Source of the DNA: Volutella citrinella
Lineage: Eukaryota > Ascomycota > Sordariomycetes > Hypocreales > Nectriaceae
DNA: 64,000 bases
Reading direction: 5' to 3'
Assembly (NCBI GenBank): GCA_034401135.1
Contig: JAWZSP010000008.1
Coordinates: forward strand, 2,976,001 to 3,040,000
The notes beneath the pieces are model-generated. The model did not search any database. It was given only the letters and a program-made list of their open reading frames with translations, and was not told the origin of the DNA. A program made the position numbers and the translations under genes. This document shows, piece after piece, positions 55,202-64,000 of the stretch; within the stretch, counting starts at the first letter, position 1; the number at the start of each line of letters is the position of its first letter.

Positions 55202-55550
55202 AGAATACCGCGTCCGGAACTTCGGAGTCACGAGCGGGGACATATTAGAATGTAAAGGGTGATACATGCTCAGCGGCAATTTTCATTTTAAAGGGATACA
55301 TCCATTCATAGACTACTATAATATCAGGCCATTTCCTTTCTACTTCTTATATTCACCAGTGCTGGGTGGCCGAGTGAGTCAAAGCCGTGATTCTCCCACT
55401 AGCGCAATCCAAACCAAATCACCACAGTGGCTTATATGCATACTTTCTAGACTTTCGATAAGATTCTAACTCTGCTAACTCTGGTACAGACGTCCCTGCT
55501 CGATACGACTACTCCTACACATGGCTCCGTCCCCCTGCTCCAAGGCCAAG
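55202..55550. other. Intergenic between convergent genes
   Basis: 349 A+T-rich bases between the ABC and P450 3' ends. No exon. Confidence 0.5.
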
Positions 55551-57572
55551 TCACCTTTTCCTGTTGGAGAAGATCAAGTCCAGTTTCGGGACAGCCAGTG
55601 TAAAGTTGTCTTTCTTGCCACCAAGGAATGCTTCCTTTGTCTGACCTGGCGCGAAACGTACGTCATAGAGATGAACAATCTGAGAAATCACGTATCTCAG
55701 CTCCATCATCCCTAGTCGTTTGCCAACACATGAATCACGACCTGTTTGTTACAACACTTGGTTAGCCGTTTTCCTCAAGGGCGTTTTAATTATCGCTTAC
55801 CGATTGAGAATGGCTCAAAGGCCGCGCTGTTCTTCACAAGATGAGTCTCTGTTGTCCAGCGTTCCGGGATGAACTCCAAGGGTCTCTCAAAGTTCCGGGC
55901 ATCTTCTCGCGGTCAGAATCTCCCATCCAAAAGGGAAGATTATTAGTCTCTCATCATAACATACCTCTCTGAATGGTGTGCATAGGAACTTGGACAACTG
56001 CGCCACCGGGGATGAATGTCTCTCCAATTAGTAGGCCTTCCTTTGGCGTTATCCTCTGTAGACCCGAAGGTACAGGGGGGTGAAGCCGAAGACCTTCGTC
56101 AATAACAGCGTTGAGATACGGTAATTTTGATAGCGAGAGCGACTCAATCTCCTTGGTCTCGCTGAAGTAGGCGTCTACCTCGGCCTGGAGTTTCTCAAGC
56201 TGCGGTGGATGTGTCGTAAGCTCATAGAAGACGCTGGTTAGTGTCGCGGCCGTAGTGTCACTGTCTCTGCGCTTAGTTTCCAACAAGAGTTGAAGGCGAC
56301 AAGATGGTAGGGAACCAATGCAATGAGCTCTGCTACGTACCTTCCTGCGACAGCAATTAAATGGGCATCTCCATCGAGGTCAAGTTTAGCCTTCCTCGTC
56401 TTGGGGTTGCGCTCATATTCTTCCAAGATCCAAGAGAAGACATCTGGGTTTTCTGGTTTGTTCTTCGAAGCAAGCCTCGGTTAGTATTCAAAATGGCGAT
56501 TCAAAAGGCATGTAAGGGTACCTTGATTCGCTCTTGAACTTGCCCTTCACACCACGACCAAAACTTCAAGTGTTCTGTGTTGAGGATTGGTGTTATCTTG
56601 ATCAACGGGAAAAGCCAAGTGATATGGGCCAAGAATCCATTGATGGTCATATCCGCGTGTAGGCACTTCATAAAGTAGTGCTTGACGCCATCACGCAGCA
56701 TGTTGAAAGACTTTCCAAAGGCTAGGTCGCCCATGACATCAAAGCTGTAAAAGTTGAACCAATCCGCTACGTTGATCACGCTGCCCTCTGTCTCTGCTAG
56801 CCGAGAAAGGAGTTGGCTCGTGTAGGCCTCTACTCGAGGTTCATAGGCTCTGAGCGCTGTACGGCACTGGTGAGCATCGTGTTGCAAGTTGGAGGGATCG
56901 TTGATGAATTACCTTGGGTGCTGAAACCGCGGTCCCAAACCCGGCGACGAGCAGCATGCTCCTGGCGGCCTCGAGCCATTTGCAATGACATCCTAGGGTG
57001 GGTGACATTGTAGAATGGACCTTTGACACAAGCTGATTTTGCCGAGTAGATTGCCTGCACAGCCCCGGGGTTGATAACTGATAGTTCATTCGGGCCTAAA
57101 TTGGGGTTAGCACAGTGAAGTTGGCGGCTGAAGATTCAACTGGGCACGAACCAAGTCTGAAGACGTCACCGTATCTATGATGAAGCTCTTCAACTTCCGC
57201 ATATAGTTGCACCTTCTTGGATCGCAAATACGTCGGGTAAAAATTAGACAAGCGGCCTAGGAACGGGCCAGGGAATCTCCTCAATCGGTGAAAGAATAAC
57301 CGGTAGACAATGATGCTTGAGAATACACCAGCGACGTGACTTCCTACAAGCGCCAAGACGGATGCAACAGCTTTGAAGATCGTGGCTGCATCGTCACCCT
57401 GCTTGATATAGAGACAGGCTCCTGTCAAGCCAGCGGTGAAGAAAACATGGGCAAAGACGATTTGGGGGACGAGCAAATCCCACTCGCCAATGCGGTATCC
57501 AAAGACGTGAAAGACAACTCCTGTTAAAAAGGAGGCTGCAATAGAGGTGGAGCTCTCAAGGTCGAGCTCCAT
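55551..57572 (-). CDS. Cytochrome P450 monooxygenase
   Basis: Seven exons (57572-57152, 57095-56913, 56856-56522, 56462-56341, 56260-55965, 55902-55801, 55741-55551) give 549 residues. The long N terminus has several hydrophobic segments (SIAASFLTGVVFHVFGY, LLVPQIVFAHVFFTAGL, ATIFKAVASVLALVGSHVAG) before the proline hinge RRFPGPFLGRLSNFY, so it is anchored in the ER membrane. Diagnostic motifs are complete: I-helix AGSDTTAA, ExxR in DEGLRLHPPV, PERW, and heme loop FEPFSIGRDSCVGKRL with the thiolate Cys. The multi-span N terminus is common among fungal detoxification P450s. Placement beside an ALDH and an ADH suggests hydroxylation of an aromatic or alkyl compound. The exact CYP family is not determined. 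Confidence 0.9.
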
Positions 57573-58056
57573 GATGAAAAATGAATGGCTGTGGATGAGG
57601 TTGTGAATCAGAGACGACTGGTAGTGTGCTGACTTTTAATCGAGTAGGATTGGCCATGTCTTAGGCACTTCCGTTCGGCTATTCTATTCTGCTACCCCTC
57701 GATTACTATCTTCATGAGTGGCCCGGGTGAAATTTAGGCCTCGGGCGAATAGACCCATATGGACTGACGAGCCGCAGCCCCGCATTTCGATTTAATGCGT
57801 CCAAGGCTGTGATCCTATTTACCGAAACTCTAAAATTGCCGACCAGGTTGGAGTCAATGCACGTTAGGTGCGGGGTGCTTCTGAGATATCGAGAGTGATG
57901 TCATCTTTGGATCCTCCTCTCCCGTTGCGTACGACTACTATGGGGTTCTTGGCGCTCTTGGCTCCCGGAAGGACTTTAAACGTCGCAAAAAAATTGGAAA
58001 TTGGTCAAATGTTTACAAAACAAGATGCTGAGACGTGCTATTATTTCAGACTTAGA
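57573..58056 (-). other. Intergenic, promoter of the P450 gene
   Basis: 484 bases between the ALDH stop and the P450 start; both genes run on the minus strand. No exon. Confidence 0.5.
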
Positions 58057-59673
58057 CTACTTAGGAATGTTTACGAATACAGTCTTTGTGTTGCAGTATC
58101 CCCTCAGACCGCTCAACCCCCACTCGCACCCAATGCCGCTCTTCTTGTGGCCACCAAACGCTGCATTTGGCCGGAGCCCGAGGTGTTCATTGACCCAGAC
58201 GCTCCCCGCATCTATTTCCCCCGCAATCTCCGCAGCGAGCGCATGGTCTTTGGTCCAGACCGATGCCCCTAGGCCCATGTCGCTAGCATTGACACGGGTG
58301 ATGACCTCTTGCACATCTGACCACTCCAGTAGAGGGACAACCGGTCCAAAAGGCTCCTCCGCTACAATCTTGCTGTCGTCGGGTGGGTTATCCACGATGG
58401 TCGGCTGAATAAACAACCCGCCTTGCTTGGTGTCAAATGTCTTGCCGCCTGAAAGAACAGTATACTGTTGCTTCTCAATATCACCCAAAAACTCCTTGAC
58501 TCGTTCATACTGGGGTTTGTTTTGTACTGGGCCAATGAAAGTTCCTTGTTCGGTTCCGTCGCCAATCTTCAATGCAGAGACGTTCTTCGTAAAGGCATCG
58601 GCGAAACGTCTGTAGACATCCTTGTGGATGTAGAGACGCTTGACAGCAACACAAATCTGGCCGGAATTCAAGAATGCAAATATGGAAAGTTGAGCTGCAG
58701 CAGATTCGATGTCTGCATCAGCACAGACAATGGCGGCATCATTTCCTCCCCTACAGAACTCGTTGGTGAGATGCACAAAAAGACCAGGGGTAAGGGACAT
58801 ACAGTTCAAGAGTGACACGCGTGAGGTTCTTGCTTGCGCTCTCCATGACCCTCTTGCCAGTTGCAGTAGACCCAGTGAAGCTGATCTTGTCAATGCCCGG
58901 GTGTGCCGTCATCCATGGCCCGAGGTTATCGTCGCCGCTCAGGACCTGGATGACGCCTGGTGGGAAGAATTTCTGCGCCAGTTCGACAATCTTTATGCCA
59001 CAATAGGGTGTAAAGGGCGAAGGCTTAATGATGATGCAGTTGCCTGTCATGACAGCAGGCGCCAGCTTTCCACAGAGCAACATGACAGGAACTGATCAAT
59101 GGTGAGCCAACGTAGTGTGCATGCGATGAGAGCATTTTCGCACTTACAGTTCCAAGGCACAATGCCTACGACCACGCCGAGGGGCACATGCTGAGTCGTC
59201 ACTTTTCTCTCGGGGGTATCCTCCAGTACCTCAGCAGGCATGTCAAGCTCGCATGTTCCGGTGATCCAAAAAAGGGCAGAATCAACTTCATCCGCCGCGA
59301 AGTTGAGCTATTGGGCAGTCAGCCTTGTCACGAGCCAAGCTCACATGTTCTCAATGCGATTGCATACCGGCTTGCCCTGCTCCTTCGTCAAAAGGCTGGC
59401 GAACTCAGACCTGTGCGCAGCAAACTCGGCCGCAAACGCTCGAAGCTGCTGCTTCCGGTGATCCACCGATGTCCGCTTCCAGGAGTCAAAAGCCACCCGC
59501 GCAGCATCGACGGCTGCGTCAACATCGCCACGCGTGGACACGGGGCATGGGAATAGAGCTTCATTATTCGCAGGGTTCACGCCATGGCGTTGCGAGCTTG
59601 TCTGCGCAGGCTCGCCGTTGATAATGTTTGGAAAGGAAGTGAAGTCCAGTTTGCTGTTGCCGTTTACGGTCAT
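58057..59673 (-). CDS. Aldehyde dehydrogenase, catalytically complete
   Basis: Four exons (59673-59368, 59307-59148, 59091-58803, 58750-58057) give 482 residues, the standard ALDH length. Conserved features: [49 protein letters not shown] (NAD-binding), TLELGGNDAAI (general-base Glu), FLNSGQICVAVKRLYI (nucleophile Cys) and EEPFGPVVPLLEW. It should oxidise aldehydes to acids with NAD(P)+; the sequence type resembles enzymes acting on aromatic or medium-chain aldehydes. Contrast with the ALDH-like protein at 20335-22062, which lacks these residues. Divergent from the Zn alcohol dehydrogenase at 60266, so the two probably act in sequence (alcohol to aldehyde to acid). Cytosolic. Confidence 0.92.
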
Positions 59674-60265
59674 TGTGTGGAAAGTGGAGATGCCGTGCAA
59701 CTCGGGTAGCCTAGATGTTTTTGCTATGACGTTGAATACAATAAATAGGCTTGCCAAACGCGACCCCTCCCTCTATATATACCGGCAACATAATCTGGAT
59801 TGGGTCTTGAACTACTAGTAGAAATGAGGGGTCGGATAAAGCACAGACAGCCCTTCGGCTGTTAACACACCTCCTCTCCGGCAATGAGGCACTGGCGGGA
59901 ACCGCTTTTGGAATTAGGTCGCTGTTGACTAGACCTGATCTATGCAAATGGTGTTGGGTGGGGATGCGGGGGAGCCGCCTTGGCCCGAACCCGTAACTGG
60001 TAGCTAGTCTCGGTTGACAAAGGATGGCCCCCATCCGGGGCCATCCTTTGAAGATGGGGGCCGTCCTGTTTATCATTTATTCAGCCGAAGCCTCGGCACT
60101 TGCCCCTCTTCATTTCTGCATCTCAAACAATTGTCGAATGAGCGAACTTGACCCCTAGATTGACGAACCTATCTACTCTATATCTACCAGCCCTTTGGTA
60201 GGTCGCTGCCGCTGTCTCAGTCCCTTCATTGCAGGCCCATCTAACCGACCGGATAGACCAACACG
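59674..60265. promoter_or_regulatory. Divergent promoter, ALDH / ADH, with hairpin
   Basis: 592 bases between divergent starts. It contains a perfect 13-base inverted repeat at 60019-60049 and an imperfect third arm at 60052-60066. Confidence 0.5.
60019..60049. repeat. Perfect inverted repeat, 13-base arms, 5-base loop
   Basis: Arms AAAGGATGGCCCC and GGGGCCATCCTTT around CATCC. The following AGATGGGGGCCGTCC (60052-60066) is an imperfect reverse copy of 60022-60036, so the unit is present about one and a half times. Confidence 0.9.
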
Positions 60266-61684
60266 ATGACAATTGAGAAAGTTCGCGCTATTGTGGCATC
60301 TGAGCCTGTTGACGGTCAGCTGAAATGGAGCTTGGAGAATGTCTCAGTCCGCGAAATCGGCCCCGATGAGCTTCTCATTCGAGTAGTTGCTTCTGGGATC
60401 TGTCACACAGATGCCGTGTTCAGTGTTTGGCCTCCCAATCTTATCCCATACCCCAAGGTGCTGGGTCATGAAGGTTCGATCCCCTCAATCGTCAGAATTT
60501 TTGTGTTCTGGTCTGCTGATATCCCAATTGGCGCTGGTGTGGTTTTGAAAACAGGAGCAAATGTGAAGAAAGCTGCTGCTGGTGACAAGGTGTTGCTGTC
60601 CTTTAGCCACTGCAATGCTTGCCACAACTGTAAGGCCGATCGCGTGTCGTACTGCGACAAATTTGGCGAAATCAATTACGGGGGAGAAGAAAGTGTGTAT
60701 TCTCTCGACAACACTAATCCTCTGAGAGGCTCCTTTTTCGGGCAGTCGTCCTTTGCGGAGCGCGCCGTCGTCAAGGAGACGTCGGTCGTGAATGTGTCAA
60801 GTTTGGTGAGTTCGGAGCGCGAGTTGGCAGCCCTAGCGCCCATGGGATGTGGCTTTCAAACAGGAATGGGAGCCGTTGAAAATGTTGCGGCTGCTGGAGA
60901 GAAAGACACCGTGGTTGTTTTCGGGCTGGGTGGTGTCGGCTTGTCGGCGATAATGGTACGGTGTCTCCATCCAATACGTTATGATTGCCGATACTAACCC
61001 TCCGCTTCTGTAGGGTGCAAAATTGAAGCAGTGCAAGACCATTGTGGCGGTAGATCTCCTGCCAGAGAGGGTTGAACTAGCCAAGACACTCGGAGCGACG
61101 CATGGCATTGCTACCAGCAATAAGGACCAAGATATTCGTGAAGAGATCAAAGCAATTACGAATGGAGAGGGAGCCTCAGTGACGATAGATACCACCGGCA
61201 ATATGGACATCATTCGAGCGGGTATGGATATCACTGGCAGCGCAGGCATGTTGATCCTCATCGGCGTGCCGCCCCTAGACGGAATGCTCGACGTTCATCT
61301 CGTTACGTTTATGCAGGTAAGTTCTCTTGAGGTTTCTAGAAGCAGCATTGGGTTAATAGCTAAATGTTTCAGACCGGAAAAAGCATCCGAGGCTGTATCG
61401 AGGGTGATGCTTCACCAGGCGAGGTTTGTTTGCGCCACAGAGACAGACGACCATTCGTTGCCACATTCTAACTCCTTGGCCACAGTATATCCCCAAGATG
61501 ATCAAGTTGTATCAAGAAGGGCAATTCCCTATCGATAAGCTGGTCAAAACATATCCAGTAAGCCAATGAACGTGAATGGGGTATCTCAAGGTGCTAATGT
61601 CATGTTCTCTAGGCCGCCAATTTTCAAGAGGCATTGGGGGACATGAAGAAGGGGACGGCTATCAAGCCAGTTTTGATATGGTAA
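60266..61684 (+). CDS. Zinc alcohol dehydrogenase, aryl-alcohol type
   Basis: Exons 60266-60955, 61014-61316, 61373-61423, 61486-61557 and 61613-61684 give 395 residues, or 376 if an irregular insert is removed. Medium-chain ADH features: SGICHTDAVFS (catalytic Zn Cys), VLGHEG, CNACHNCKADRVSYC (structural Zn, four Cys), MGCGFQTGMGAVENVA (third catalytic Cys), VVVFGLGGVGLSAIMGAK (NAD loop) and IVAVDLLPERVELAK. It matches the benzyl/aryl-alcohol dehydrogenase branch. Between VLGHEG and AGVVLKTG lie 57 extra in-frame bases (60474-60530) that begin GTTCGA and contain a GCTGAT branch-like site, but end in TTG instead of AG, so splicing there is doubtful. Partner of the divergent ALDH. Confidence 0.85.
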
Positions 61685-63405
61685 TCAGTGCAGTCTGAAA
61701 ATTGTTGGATAGACGTGCATAGCCAATTGGTCCAAAGGGCTATTGATGAGGAGCTAAATATAGCCATTTGGGTCGTTTTCTACCTTTACCATGGTCCCTC
61801 GTGAACGCAGTTTGACCTTTGTCAATCCCATTGAGTGTCTCGTGCCATTATCATCTCATGACATTTTTTTAGAGAGGCTTCTACTCCTTGACGCATCATG
61901 CAGCCTCCTCAGAACTGCCGACTTCAGTCAGAGAGAGCCAGGGAGTGTGGCAGCCGACAGTGAAAGGACACCAGCCTACCATCCCGACACAGGCGCAGAG
62001 GTACTAACCAGGCTCCAGCGTCCGTCGTAGGGCCGCCACCATGCAATCCCAGCTGTGAGATACCCTCAGGGCTGCGCCCCCCGCATTCCGACGGCGCTGG
62101 AGGTGTGGCAGCAAGGCAGCGTACCCGACAATTTCATGTGATAGTGTGCTACGAGCTACAACCGTCGGCAACAGACGCTAGGAGCTCTAGACGCATCCTG
62201 CTTTCGGACGAAGCCGGCTCCAAACACCGCCGGACGGCTCAATCCTCCGGCTAGATCGACAGTGACTGATAAACCCCCGAGTTGTGCGCGTCGGTGGCGC
62301 GGCTCCATGGCGTCGGCTAGCGGAAGATGAGTTCCCCAATTTTGCATAGCCTACGAGTTGGAGGCGCGTGGGGAAATAGGACCCATGTCTGGTGTGTTTC
62401 CCAAAGTGGCCATGGATTTCACCCGCGGCACAAATTTTGTGCCGAACCAGACTGGACACTTTCATGGCGGGATTCCAGTGGCGTGATGTGAGTGAGCGCT
62501 CACGATAGTCCAGCCAGCCAGACACAGCTTCACTCGTTCCGGCCCGCGCCCGGTATCTCTTCACGACCCATTTTGTGTTGGTCCCGCTTTGCTGTTTCTC
62601 GCTATATCTGCTGCTTGTCCTTCCTTTTCTGTTTCTTTTCCATTCTATATTCCTTCTTCTCTTACTAATCTTTCTGCTCATTTATTCTCTAACTTTTCCC
62701 ATTGATTCCGTGTGGGGTTGCATTGCCTCCGTGCCTCCACAGCCCCAGATTCTTCCACCTTCCCTCGGGCTTTGTCACCCTTCATTGCTGACTATTGCCG
62801 TCAACGCACGCTTCAGCCATCTGTGCCGCTTCAGCCATCTGTTCCGTGTGCCCTGATCTATGCGCTCTCAGCAGTTTTAGACAGGGAGGCGTGGTTGGTG
62901 TGTGTTCGTGCGTTCTTGTGGAACAATGTGGAATATGATGGCTTTGTAGCCTAGACGCATTTGGCCCTTGCACGACAGAGATAGGAAGGACGATCGCGCC
63001 TCCAGACAGGAGTAGATTCAGCTGATGGAGGCGAAACCGGCGGACAAGGTACGGCTTGCCATCCTATTGGTTACCGCCGTACTATTTTTTTGTGGCATCT
63101 GGAATCATCGATATGCAATGATGCAGGAGTATCCGAGAAAAGAACAACTAACCCACCCAGGCATGGCCACTCCGTTGGTTTGCCCATAACCGAGGCGATT
63201 TAAACCCCATTCGTAGTGACAACGGCTTTGCCCCTGCTTACCCCGCAGCCAGGGTGCGTCTGGACTCCCAGGTCGTGACCCAACGCAACGGGACCGCGTC
63301 AAAAGAGGGACAGCCCGACCTAGCTCAATCCATCCATTGAATGCTCGTCCTGACTGTCAGCATCTCGTGCCATAGAATCAACTGTCCCCTCTGCCATCGC
63401 TACCG
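61685..63405 (+). other. Long intergenic region, promoter of the last regulator
   Basis: About 1.7 kb without a supportable exon. A marked pyrimidine-rich tract (about 62570-62700) is consistent with a promoter or leader. An open frame of 164 codons on the minus strand (62187-62681) is Arg/Ser-rich and shows no motif. Confidence 0.45.
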
Positions 63406-64000
63406 ATGATTGAATCACCCAGTGATGCAACGCCTGCGAGTCGTCGCGACTCGCAACGAGCGGCCAAGCGCGCACTCATGGCGTGCCTAGCGTGTCGTGC
63501 CCGAAAGGTCCGGTGCGACGCCATCCTCCGCGACGGGAAATGTACAAACTGCGAGCTGGACAACCGGGAATGCGCCCTCAAAGCGAGGCCGGCGAAATAG
63601 TACGATGACATGACATGTCCGTCAAGGTGGATCGGGCTGGCTAACAAGTGCTCAACAGCCGGTCCAAGAAGGCCGAAACCACCACCTCAGCCCCTGCTGG
63701 TAGCCTCCCCACCGAGTCCCACCCACAACCCGTCTCTCACCAGCTTCGATTTGTGTCTGAGAATGAGAACAGCGGCGGCCACCCAGGCGTATCGCTGGGG
63801 ACGCCTTCGGATTCCACTGCCAGTCCTAGTCACCCGAGAATGAGATCATTGCAGGATAAGGGCAGCCCGAGTACGTCCCCCGGAAGCCAGGGACCGCGAT
63901 CCGTCCCGTCTGGTTAGTCTAGATCCTCTCATCCTCGAAAGTCCAAAGAACTGTCACTAATCTGCCTCTGTGTTCGCCCAGCATCGGGAATGTGGAATGA
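63406..64000 (+). CDS. Zn2Cys6 transcription factor, 5' part only
   Basis: Exons 63406-63599, 63659-63912 and 63982 to the window edge join in phase. The zinc cluster is near residues 27-56 (CLACRARKVRCDAILRDGKCTNCELDNREC), preceded by a basic segment and followed after intron 1 by YRSKKAETTT and a Ser/Pro/Gly-rich linker. The cluster has a slightly longer central loop (AILRDGK) than average. The activation/regulatory domain lies beyond the window. It is about 1.7 kb downstream of the ADH gene, so its link to that gene set is uncertain. Confidence 0.8.

Noticed and set aside
55521..55715. Plus-strand frame of 64 codons after the ABC transporter
   Set aside because: It is antisense to the last exon of the P450, which encodes the heme-binding loop and C terminus on the minus strand.
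60473..60484. GGTTCGATCCCC resembling a tRNA B box
   Set aside because: No A box, acceptor stem or anticodon arm can be folded around it; it lies inside the ADH gene.
62187..62681. Minus-strand frame of 164 codons
   Set aside because: Arg/Ser-rich low-information sequence overlapping a pyrimidine-rich promoter-like tract; no domain recognised.
1..64000. CRISPR arrays, rRNA/tRNA genes, polyketide or peptide synthetases, intact transposons
   Set aside because: Looked for and not seen; the sequence is eukaryotic and none of the core genes or repeat structures for these is present.

Overview
The window reads as genomic DNA of a filamentous ascomycete (Pezizomycotina, probably Sordariomycetes/Hypocreales by general character; species not determined). 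Genes are split by short introns of about 50-70 bases with GT...CTRAY...AG signals. The families are typically fungal: a HET-domain protein, Zn2Cys6 regulators, NmrA-like proteins, MFS and ABC drug transporters, and a P450. I assembled exons by eye from splice signals, reading-frame continuity and conserved protein motifs, so CDS coordinates run from start codon to stop codon and include introns.

Layout. 1-9.1 kb: the 5' part of a secreted-protein gene, an NmrA-like oxidoreductase and a giant intronless HET-ankyrin protein with polyQ. 9.1-17.2 kb: a gene-poor, rearranged stretch with a protein built of three repeated modules, a decayed amino-acid permease, a small secreted protein, and a second copy of the 3' end of the three-module gene that abuts a truncated exon. 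18.0-35.4 kb: a compact cluster that looks like an aromatic-ring catabolic pathway: MFS transporter, ALDH-like protein without catalytic residues, small unknown protein, cupin, fumarylacetoacetase-type hydrolase, FAD monooxygenase fused to an acetoacetate-decarboxylase-like domain, CocE/S15-type hydrolase, DODA/LigB-type extradiol dioxygenase, and a regulator with two C2H2 fingers plus a Zn2Cys6 cluster. 35.7-38.6 kb: a head-to-head sulfide:quinone oxidoreductase and ETHE1-like persulfide dioxygenase pair (mitochondrial sulfide oxidation). 39.3-46.6 kb: NmrA-like protein, two Zn2Cys6 regulators and an MFS exporter. 48.0-61.7 kb: Zn2Cys6 regulator, full-length ABCB multidrug transporter, P450, aldehyde dehydrogenase and Zn alcohol dehydrogenase, which together look like an aryl alcohol/aldehyde oxidation and efflux set. 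The window ends inside another Zn2Cys6 gene.

The most interesting signal is in the 18-35 kb cluster. Its promoters share a composite motif, TCGG-(3 to 5 bases)-GTGGAGG or a close variant. The sites lie mostly 150-290 bases from start codons, and one 17-base version is identical in two promoters. The motif joins a CGG triplet (typical of Zn2Cys6 proteins) to a GTGGAG box (typical of CreA/Mig-type C2H2 fingers), and the cluster's own regulator carries both kinds of DNA-binding domain. A plausible scheme is import by the MFS protein, ester or amide cleavage by the CocE-like hydrolase, hydroxylation and possible decarboxylation by the fusion enzyme, ring opening by the extradiol dioxygenase, and cleavage of the open-chain product by the FAH-type hydrolase. 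Substrate and order are inference.
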